From Watersipora subatra (Eukaryota; Bryozoa; Gymnolaemata; Cheilostomatida; Watersiporidae), in assembly GCF_963576615.1 (NCBI RefSeq), contig NC_088711.1, forward strand, positions 8,116,869 to 8,180,868: 64,000 nt of DNA. Direction: 5' to 3'. This document shows positions 24,201 to 36,200 of the stretch, piece after piece. The position numbers and the translations under genes were made by a program. Each line of letters begins with the position of its first letter. The first letter of the stretch is position 1. Under the pieces are notes generated by a model that was given only the letters and a program-made list of their open reading frames with translations, had not been told where the DNA came from and did not search any database.

Positions 24201-27200
24201 AGTCATGTCTCACTAACTATACCTGCTATGAGTCATGTCTCACTAACTATACCTGCTATGAGTCATGTCTCACTAACTATACCTGCTATGAGTCATGTCT
24301 CATTAACTATACCTGCTATGAGTCATGTCTCACTAACTATACCTGCTATGAGTCATGTCTCACTAACTATACCTGCTATGAGTCATGTCTCACTAACTAT
24401 ACCTGCTATGAGTCATGTCTCACTAACTATACCTGCTATGAGTCATGTCTCACTAACTATACCTGCTATGAGTCATGTCTCACTAACTATACCTGCTATG
24501 AGTCATGTCTCACTAACTATACCTGCTATGAGTAGCGTCTCACTAACCATACCTGCTATGAGTCATGTCTCACTAACTATAACTGCTATGAGTCATGTCT
24601 CACTAACTATACCTGCTATGAGTCATGTCTCACTAAATATACCTGCTATGAGTCGCGTCTCACTAACCATACCTGCTATGAGTCATGTCTCACTAACTAT
24701 ACCTGCTATGAGTCATGTCTCACTAACTATACCTGCTATGAGTCATGTCTCACTAACTATACCTGCTATTAGTCATGTCTCACTAACAATACCTGCTATT
24801 AGTCGTGTCTCACTAACTATACCTGCTATGAGTCATGTCTCACTAACTTTAACTGCTATGAGTCATGTCTCACTAACTATACCTGCTATGAGTCATGTCT
24901 CACTAACTATACCTGTTATTAGTTGTGTCTCACTAACTATACCCACTGTATGAGCATATATGGCTAAGGGTACTGAAGTAGCAATCAACTGACTAAAGTT
25001 GAAGCTTCATGAAACCTATCTAGTCAAGTTGGAAAAGTGCACCTGACGGCATAGGATTCTGGGATACATAAAAAAGCTTAAACCATAACTGCCACGAACA
25101 ACTTTTATCATATTTACTAGGTAAATCAGACATGCTGATTCCGATTTTGTAATCAAAATAAAGATTAGGCCACTAACTTTCAGAGTAATGAAGAACTTTT
25201 TATAGCGTTTTAATATTGGTTTCGAAAACAACACGATCGGCATAACAAGCTCCGCCTATAAATACTTGACGTAACCTAGCTTTTTAGGAACAGAAGTTAC
25301 GTAGGGATGTTTAGACCGATTTAGAATAATAGAGATGGGTGTTTTAAAATCCATTAATATCTAAATTCAGCCTTAAAAATAATATCAGTCTTTTCTGAAA
25401 GGTAGATAAGCTATTTAGCATTGCATATTTAAAAAGCGAAATAACAACGCTAGCTCGTGATAAAACCACGCTTTTTGAGCTCATTTTTCTCAGCGTCCAG
25501 CCCATTTAAACGTCATATAACAAGCTGCGAGCAATTTTAAATAGTTTATATCCCTTTCATAAAAAACTGAAGCTATTTTACAGGCTGGATTTAGATAATA
25601 ATGGGTTTTAAGACACCCATCTCTATTATTCTAAATCGGACTAAAAATTCCTAACTTCCGTTTCTGAAAAAGCTAGGTTTCGTCACATATTTATGGGCGG
25701 AGCTTGTAATGCCGATTGTGTTGTTTTTGAAACTGATATTGAAACGCTTTAAAAAAGCCTAAATGACTTTGAAGGTTAGTGGACTAATCTTTATTTTGAG
25801 TACAAAATCGGAATCAGCGTGTCTGATTTACCTAGAAAATACGATAAAAGTTGTTCGTGACAGTTATGGTTTAAAGGTTTGAACTGAGGAACATCAGCCT
25901 AACACTAGCTAGACAAACCTGGTAGTGGTCATTTGCAATAAACAGACATTATTTATTGATCAAAACTTGTTCAAATTCACTTAAAATTTTGAAATTTAAA
26001 ACACTGCATGCCAAAATTAGAAAACAGTTGCAATGGATATATAATTAAACTAGCTGTGCTACCCGGCATTGCCCGGGTAATGAAAAATTCTGGACAGAAA
26101 ATTGATTTGTGTTTAACATATAACAAAATTTCTCATTCTAACTTTCAAACTACATATCATGAGAGAAGTGTTTTGTGTAGTTGAAATAAATTAAGAGAAA
26201 AATAAAAACAACTGTAAAGGTTTTAAAACTTTTTCAAACAACTGTAACTTTTAAGCTACTAGCCTGACACATTGCAAATGGAAAATTCCAATAAGCTGCT
26301 AGGCTTCTAAAGACGGTACTCCATGTGTATGTTTCCATGATGCGCAGTGCTTCGGAGTTGCGCTATCTCCGAATCATGGAAACGGCGTCTTCGCACTGAA
26401 ATCACTGCGCACTGATCAGTGCGAAGCCAGTGCAAATTCGCAGCAAGGAAACAGCGACTGCGCAGTGGCTGCGCATAGCTCTCATGCCGTGGAGACGGAT
26501 TCTTCGAGGGCCATAAACTAGTACAAAGGTTGTTCTGCTAATCTTGTGTTTTTACTATTCTTCCGATCTTCTTTCACCTAAATTTAATTATGGTCTGCAT
26601 TCACGAGGATGATGAGGTGATTACTTTCCTGGACTTTGTTATCGATGCCAACACTTTTCGAAAAATAGGTGGCAAGTCCTAAATTAACGTTTAAATAATA
26701 TACTTAAAAATACTTATTAAAAATATATTACTACGTAAAAAGTGTGTTAAGGTTTGTAAAACCTTGTGAATGTTTATTGTAAATAAAAGTATGACGACAA
26801 AATCATAAAAAAAACCGTTTATGACGTTCGGTATCTGTGATCGATTCTATTTCTCCATCAGGCGATTCGATTTATACAATTTCTCTTCTCTGGCTAATTT
26901 GCGGTATTTGCTGAAAACCACTGCGTAGCATGGAAACGTACAATCCCCTCGACTTCGGAGGGGGCTGCTTCGCAGTACTGCGCACCATGGAAACATAGTG
27001 CATGATGTTGCGTCAGCATCATTGTCTAGCTGCAGTTATTCTAATAATAGCAATAGCTGGAATGCAGACAGACATATAGACATACGTTGAGAAATATATA
27101 TATATATATATATAGATAGAACATCTTTACTAATAATGTGTTAGAGACTGTTACGCGACTTTTGCTCATATTTAGGCACCCACCCCTCAGTAGCAATGCA

Positions 27201-30200
27201 TGAAATTCTCAGTTTTAAATGGTTTGGCTAAAGTTGCTTTTCTGTCGCATACCTAATTATGAATCCTGTTGGACAGATTTTAAAACTTGAAGATTACTTC
27301 ACTCGTTAATCTGTGTAGTGAATGCAACTGACGGCTCAAGATGGAGAACATCATCCGGCATAACAAGCGCGATAAGAAGAATTCATTTAATTCAAAATAA
27401 CGGGAAAGGCACGAATCCATCTGAAAGCACTCATGAGTATTACTACTTCGCTGGACAGCTACCACCGATGACTCCTGATAACCTGAAATATTTTGAGGTA
27501 AGAAAGGACAACTGTTTAATTAGCCTTTCAAAGAAACTAGGGCTCCAGTGTGTTAGCTCGCTCCTGATACAAATTGAATAAGACTTCTAAACATCTAAGC
27601 GTCTTCATATTAGCTGCTTGTGTATAGTATGATTAAATCTGCACATAATAGTTATCAAGTCAACCTTCTCATAAAATGTCTTGCCTCACACAACCTCAAT
27701 CATAGAAACTTTGGGTAATCTTTAAACTTTTGTAAACACATTCATCATGCATTTCTGCTAGAACCTAGACTATTCTAAACTAGAACCTAGACTATTTCTG
27801 CTAGAACCTAGACTATTCTAAATAAAAGTAGCAAACCGTTAAATAAAAATGATGGTTAAATCATTTCTTGAGTGTTCGACTAAAACATTAAATATTAAGA
27901 GTTCTATTTTATCATTGAGCAATTAAAATAAATACAGTAGTTGAAATAATATTTATTTACCTGCTAGCTTTGCCTCAAGTAATTGAAATTAGTTTCTAAG
28001 CTTCCATCATATGTTTTAATGTTACAGCCTCCGCTCGGTGCATACTGTCCTAATAGGAAAATCAAAAAGCCTCTGCCTCAAGTAGGATCATACTTTAGTT
28101 TCTACTCAGAGGTCTTCGATCCTATCGCAAATGTCATTACCTACACCGATGTAAGTCTATCAAGGTGCACTTCTTGCATTACCTACACCGATGTAAGTCT
28201 ATCAAGGTGCACTTCTTGCATTACCTACATGTAAGTCTATCAAGGTGCACTTTTTGCTTTTTCTGTTTGGTTCAATTAATTTTCTACAACCCACAAGCTC
28301 CAAGTTTTTGTCTATGGCCATGCTGCCACCTGGCACGCTTTAGAGTATGCTAGATTGCAGGGTGCTGCTGAGCATATCATACTCCAAGTATTCCTGGAAT
28401 GTTCTTGGCTCTCCTCTAGAGTGAGCCTGACCAGGCACGCTGTCAGTAAGATGCTCCAAGTGGGGAACAAAAATTTCACGCTCATTAAGGACAGTAATGT
28501 AACTGACCATGTGTTTATTTTTTGTTTGGAATTACAATTGAAAAATGGAATTTTCTGCAGCCAGAAGAAATAATAAAAACAATGACCTTGCTATACTGCA
28601 GGAAATAAAAAACTAGGGTGTGTCAAGCTGCAATGCCTGGCCTTTACCGCATGAATAGCTCCATGACATTTACAATTCACATCGCTAGCTAGTCATAGGA
28701 ATAGGCTAGTCAGTATGCTGTGCCAACTTTAGATTGGCTTGAAATGCTTTGGCGTGTCAGCTTTACATTTTTTAATAATGCTTAGCAATCTTTTTGTTTT
28801 TCTGTTTAAATTAGTATAGCTTAGTTGAACTACATAAGTTACAAAATACATAGTACAGCGGAGAAATTCTTTGGCGGCCATGCAACTCAACTGTAAGATG
28901 AAATAACAAGGTTGTATTACTTCTGCATGCACTATTTGTGACATGCAAGGTGACATCTTCTGGTTATTTTAGGAATGGTATGATTTCACATCTAACATGA
29001 GCAGAATGGACCACAATGTATTGGATGATCGTAGCAATTTATCTAGACCCATCAAGATCATTCATGATTATACAACAGGTGCAGTTATGACCTAAATTAG
29101 TGACCTATATTCATGACCTAAATTCATGTAATATGCCACAGCTATAATCTCTTTAGTTACAGATTTTTCTCAGCTTTTATCTTGTGCAGGTATTTTGCGT
29201 CAACTAGAATTTTCTGGTTCTATTTAAACTCAGCAAGTTAGAAATGGTTTATATTTGAAAGGTGGTCGTCGATGCGAGGCGAAGTATCGGGAAAGTTTGA
29301 CAGCAGCAAACTTTCTCTCAAATTTTCGTGTTGTTTCGTAGATACCATCTGTTTACTGTTCACATACACCTAATCAACGACCAATCACATACACCTAATC
29401 AACGACCAATCACATACACCTAGTCAACGACCAATCACATACACCTAATCAACGACCAATCACATACACCTAATCAACGACCAATCAGATACACCTAATC
29501 AACGACCAATCACATACACCTAATCAACGACCAATCAGATACACCTAATCAACGACCAATCACATACACCTAATCAACGACCAATCACATACACCTAATC
29601 AACGACCAATCACATACACCTAATCAACGACCAATCACATACACCTAATCAACGACCAATCACATACACCTAATCAACGACCAATCACATACACCTAATC
29701 AACGACCAATCACATACACCTAATCAACGACCAATCACATACACCTAATCAACGACCAATCACATACACCTAATCAACGACCAATCACATACACCTAATC
29801 AACGACCAATCACATACACCTAATCAACGACCAATCACATACACCTAATCAACGACTAATGCCGAAAGGACAATGCTGAGATACGGCGATATAGTGTGAA
29901 CCAGCCTTTATGCAGCATGCTTGTTGCACAAAATGTTGAGTTTCTCAGAGTGCACACCGCTGTCTCTATTATGTTCAATTAGTTCTATTGGTAAATTCTC
30001 AGAATTCTCTGTACATCAAATTATTCTGAGAGTACAGTGTACAGAGTACAGAGTACAGTGTACATTGTACTCTGTACAGAGTACACTGTACAGAGTACAG
30101 TGTACTCTGTACACTGTACAGAGTACAGTGTACAGAGTACAATGTACTCTGTACACTGTACAAAGTATACTGTAGGCCTACTGAGTACAGAGTACACTGT

Positions 30201-33200
30201 ACTGAGTACAGAGTACAGTGTACAGAGTACACTGTACTGAGTACAGTGTACAGAGTATAGTGTACAGAGTACAGTGTACAGAGTACAGTGTACTCTGTAC
30301 ACTGTACTCTGTACAGGGTACAGTGTACACTGTACTCTGTACACTGTACAGAGTACAGTGTACAGAGTACAGTGTACATTGTACTCTGTACATTGTACAT
30401 TGTACAGAGTACAGTATACACTGTACTCTGTACAGAGTACAGATTATGTTTTACAGAGTGTACTTGGTTTCTCTAATGTTTTATTGGGTATAAATAGGGC
30501 AGTAACTTTTCAGTCAGAGAGGGATCTGAGCGTTCCCAGATTACGGAGCCTGCCAAGCAACACAGACAACAAGTTTTATTAGGAAAAATTTTATTTACCA
30601 ACATTTTTCAGGTTTTCTTCAAATGAACCTTTTACACCGGCTAAAGATTATCTGATGTAAGAGTTTCAACGAATTTTCATTTAAACCCTGAGTACAAGAA
30701 CAATAAATGGTGATCAGATTCAAAGGTTCATCTCCGAAGCAGCCAGTTTTTACCTTACTACAGTTTGGTTATTACATACATTTATTTACAAACAGAGACA
30801 AAGTTTATCGCTGAATTATAACTTTTTTAGAATTTTTAAATACCACAAAAGCAGCATATCCAACGCCTTCAATCTTTAGCTGTAATCGGAGTTTTTCAAA
30901 CTTTTCGCTCGAAATCAATTTGTCGTCAGGGCTGTCAACTCTCCCGGATTTGGTGGGACCCTCCCAGAATTGAGATTACCCTCCCACAAAATAAAACCTC
31001 CCGTTAAACTCCCGGATTTATGTTTTGTGCTCTAGAACACACGTGTCAATCATGTGGCTCGCGGGCCACATGTGGCCCACACGTCATTTTATGTGGCCCG
31101 CGAGAGCTCAACTCATTCGTACCCGAAGGAGTTAACTCCCGTGTTTAAAACGTTGCTAGGCACCCGACGTGAGTTATCTTGCCTTTGAAATTTATCTATT
31201 CCTTGTATCGTTATTTTTAAATTACAGAAGAATATTTTTGATTAGTTAGAAAAAAAGATTTCTTGCTAATCAAACAAACGTACAAATATGCGTCAATGAT
31301 GTCTATGGCAGAAGTTGTAACTAAAATACTACACATTTTTTGACATCTAGCTACACCGAAAATCATCGCGGTCACTTTAAATTTTATCGTTCACGATCAA
31401 TTTTTTCAACTCCAGAAGTAAATATGCAGATTCAGAAAGGGTAAGACAGTGAAAACTGCATGAATCAAATCAAAACACTATTTTTAATGTTTCAAAGTTC
31501 ATATTAACTTTTAATTTTGTCAATTTGAATCGTTATGCTCGAAAGAAAATGCACTTTTTAGGCTGTCAGTAGCCTGTCTTGACAAACTGTTGTTTTTGCG
31601 GAGTTGTCCCCTGTCGAGCAGGCAAGCAACACAACAGCTTGTCACAAGACGTACTGCACCTGATGCATCAGCTGCACTTATAAGGAGTTGTTCTCTTCCG
31701 TCTATGCGGCTTGGTTGCAATGTTACGGCGGTCGCTCCATTGGTAATCATAACGGATTTCGCGGCAAAAAATTATGTAGAAAAAAATAAGATTACAATGT
31801 TTAACCAAAGACCAGTCTCTGTTGTAAATTTTAGTAGAACTTAAGAATAAAATAAATTGAAAACAAAATCCATAAAAACAAATAAAACCAACTGATCCAA
31901 AAATAGAAATAAAACTGACTGAGCACACAAATAACGACATGTTTAGTCGCTGTTGTTGCCTAAGTTCTCAAGTTCTACTAAAGTTTACCGCAGAGACTGG
32001 TCGCTGGTTAAACGTTGTAATCTATTTTTTTCTACATACATTTTTGCGCAAAATTCGTTATGATTACCAATGGAGCGACCTACATAACGTCACAACCAAG
32101 CCGCATAGACGGAAGAGAACAACTCCCTATAAGTGCAGCTGATGCATCAGGTGCAGTACGTCTTGTGACAAGCTGTTGTGTTGCTCGCCTTCTCGACGGG
32201 AGGGGGGGGGGACAACTCCGCAAAAACAACAGTTTGTCAAGACAGTCTAGGCTGTCAGCCGTAGTCAGACTAAAGCTGTCATTCAATTTCGATAGGATCA
32301 TATTGATTCTTAGAGCTGCCTATGAAGTCTGAAACGTCAAGAACAGAGTTACTGAACATATTTTTATTGTTTGAAACATGTTTATGACAGTTTATTTGAG
32401 TTATATTGGCATGTAGATTTGCTATGCTTTGAAGATCATTTCATAGGAGACTACTCGTCTCCTACACCATTCAGCATTGTACCTGGTGATAATTATTCTA
32501 CCTCATGTTAGCTGTGGCCAACGCTTTTAGCAGCTTTCGTTCACATTATATTTTTAATAAACTGTTGTTAAAGAAAATCTTAATAAACAGTTTTATATTT
32601 AGAAAACTGGTTTGTAATGTCAAATTTGCTGTTAGAACATGGGCCCCATCGGGAGCCAAGCGTGCTAGATTTGCACCATTTTGACTAGTTATACTATAAA
32701 ATTTCCCAGGGGAGAACCCCCGGACCCCCCTCCCCACCGAGAGGGCGCTCGGCACCCCTCTCGGACTCTCCCCGCAGTACCATTTTCAAACAGGTAGATA
32801 CAGCCCTGTCCTCATTGCATCAAGCACTAAGGGTAGTTGGGATGTGAGTTGAGCATAATTTTAAAGCTGAAATCCAATGTTAACCTGCTTTAAGTCCCCA
32901 TTTAACAACTTGTCCGCTGGTGCGAGGTTTTAGACCCTAATTTCTCCCTGATTTGCATAGCACCAGGTTGACAGGTCTGTTTGTCGCATCCATTTAACAA
33001 ACAGCGAGAGTGCAACTGTTTTTGAATAGTTACACAGTTCTCATGTACTAGAGTTATTGTGTAACCTTTTCTTCAACCGTATTTAGAAAAACTAATTATT
33101 TATTTGTCACAAAAATAAATATATCGAGTATTGATTCTATCGGGCAACACATCACTTTAACATGGTGCAGATGGACAGTTGAGGATTTCAGCGAGTGCAG

Positions 33201-36200
33201 TCAATTTACCTCTCTAATTATTGTTGGAGCGTGAAATTATTATAGTCCGTAATTTGAAATAAAATTTGTTACAAGAGATCTCTATTTCTAAACCAAACCT
33301 TAGGAAAAACTGTGTGTTAAAGTCTTTCTTCATCTTTACATGTTTTTAAGTTTGATGAGTTTCTAAAAGCCAGCGGAGAGTTTGTAATTCATCTGATAAC
33401 CAGTTGATACGCAGTCGTGAAAAAGCAGCAATAATATATAGTCAGCAGCATTTTAAAGTTTCATCTCGCAAAGATAGACTGAGAGAGTCTATCTGATTGC
33501 AATTTTGACATAAACCAAAGTATGAAAAAGTTCAAAAACTCTTTATAATTTCTTGTCACATCCACAACTTAGACTCCAATACAATAAGTACTCGCCTGGT
33601 AAGCAGGTCGAGTGGTTCTGCCTTTTTTAGTGTTATTTTCAGCTTTAGCGCAGTTTTTACATAAAACACGGGTGATGAGTCAAGGGCTATAATCACTAGA
33701 TCAAACTGGCTGGTAAAAGGAAAGTTACATAGACTCAGGTTTTACAAATGCCATTACGTCGAGGCTTATAGGCTCTTCATAACTCTATGTGGTGTAGTTA
33801 ATTTTCAGTAATGTGCGCTCTGATTGTTCACTTACTAATGAAGTACTGAGCCTATTTTTAATGGTTTTTTTTCCATTTTTATTACTCACAACAAACAATT
33901 ACCATATCTTAATTGCTATATTTTGGTTTGTCATATCCAGTAACTTTCTAAAATGCCAAATATGTGTTCATTGCTAAAAGAATGAGCCAATAAGATATGA
34001 GTCACAAAATATCTTTGAACAAACACTATCATGTTGGACCAGGTGCCAACTCTATTAGAAAGTGGTAGCTGCCGTTGTGGAAAGATCTGTCTGGGTTTGG
34101 CAGAATTGAACTCGATATCAAACTAGACTGCAGAAAATTCAACATCACTTCTGATAGCCAACATATCACATCTCGTTGTAGGCTTATCATACCAAATCCA
34201 GATGTACAGCGGAACCTGTAAGATCACGCCCATTCTCGCTGATTCTTTTGATAATGAGATCATTCCACATAGTGATGGACTCCTACGCATGCGAACGCCT
34301 AAAGAGTTTTTCGACTTTGACAATGTCAAACAGTATGAGTGGGTTTATGAAGGCACAGTGAGTATCCAATCTGGTTATGAAAACAAATTAGATGATTGTC
34401 AATTCTCTGCTAGCTTCTAGAAAGTCATTAAACTTGAAACCATGTGAATGTGAAGAAAGTCTTTGACATACATATGTCATATTTATCTATGTATAAATTA
34501 ACCTTAGACAAATATGTATATTATATGTACATCTTTGCCTACATTTAATTTGATATAGGGGAGAAAGTCTTTGTACATTTTTGCCTAAGGTTAATTTAGA
34601 CATTGGGATCATTTGTGAAATCTTTGATCACAGATCATTAACCATGCTAGTTTCATTATTTAACAAAGAATAGTGGGCTAGACTGATTACACTAAACTTT
34701 ATTTCCGGCTATCTAACTGCACCGTGCTAAAGTTTTCTGTAACGAACAAGTGACCAATAACATACTACACTACCTTTTCTTAAATAATTTTATAATTCTA
34801 TTATAATTATTATATTATAATTGTACATTTAACGTTCATAATCAGCCTTTAAATTAACAAGGAAGCTTCTCAGCGTTAATTCATTGTTGTGATTGGCTGT
34901 TCAATGCAGCATTAATTAAATTGATCAATGTCTAATATAAACGCATGGCGTCAAATAAATTGCTGAAAACTGGTGAGCTGTATACATAACTTTTTTTAGT
35001 TTTTCCCGTAAGGTGCTCCACCATAAAGTGATTGTGACACATGACCTTCGCAGCAATCTCTTTAAAATTTTCCAGATCATGTGACATGCATTTTATTTAC
35101 ACTAGTGATTTGCATTGGATGATTTGTTTGTTCCGTTGTCCAATAGACCAAACCCCAGCACCTTGCCAATTCACATTATAGAACAGCGTTATGCAAAGAA
35201 AGATTTTCTTTCAATACGCATATTTTTACTTTACTATTCTTTATTTTACTGTCTCCGCGGTCTAATTTGCTTTGAACGGCCTTGACCTCTGATAATCTAA
35301 TTAATATCTATCTGTCAATTGGATGTGACGATCATCAAAGGATTGCTGATGTTTAGCAACTTGCTCTATACGCAGCAATTTGACTGCAACCAGTTTGAAT
35401 CTGCAAGACTACTTCCATAGGGGCCTGGCGCCACTTTGGAAGTGGTCTTGTAGTGATCGATATAAATGTCCAAAGTCATATGGATAGTTAGCTTGTTAAA
35501 AATGAAGTTCATATTATGATGATCCTAGACAGACACATAGCATAATATAATTAATTTTGTAATAATTAAAATTTTTGTTATCTCATCGCACAATTTAAAA
35601 CAAAGAAAATCTATGATATTATGAGATAGGTACGAGAAAAAGTACTAGAAAGGCTGTATCGCCTTTACGGTACATAACCGCTAAGAGTTCTGCAGAAAAA
35701 TGTTAGCGAGCGGTGTTGAGGTAGCACCTGCTGCGCTTGTCACTGCTTTGATAAAATCGCTTGCTATAATGAACTATGTTTGCAGTTGAACAAAAAGTTT
35801 TTAAGACTTGCGATAGATATCTAATACAATTATGACTCAAACTTTACAAACCTTGCTAAAACTGTTTTCTAGCCAGCCTATTTTGATATTCAAACTTTGA
35901 CTCTCCTAGAAATAATCTGTCAAAAAGCAACGCCACCAACTAACAATGATGTAAGGTAGGTAGGCAGCAGAAGGCTGTGCAAGTTATTGCTATATGTTAC
36001 AGTTTGTCGAGCGAGGAGTAGAGTGTGAGGTATGGATAAGCAAGAGACCATATCCTACTGAAGACGCAAAAGACATAGGATACTGGGAGTGGTATTTCAC
36101 TGATGTAAGCACTTTTTTATAACATTCTACTTGCACGGTAAAACAGTTAATAACTAAATATACACGCTTGCTAGTGTCTGTAAACTATACTGAATGGTAT

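Noticed and set aside
23538-24953. Long repetitive ORFs (356 and 471 codons)
   Set aside because: They arise from a 30-bp minisatellite in an intron. There is no unique coding sequence outside the repeat and no splice link.
29999-30582. Overlapping ORFs on both strands (CTLYSVQ-type)
   Set aside because: A consequence of the 7-bp GTAC-NNN array, which lacks stops in most frames.
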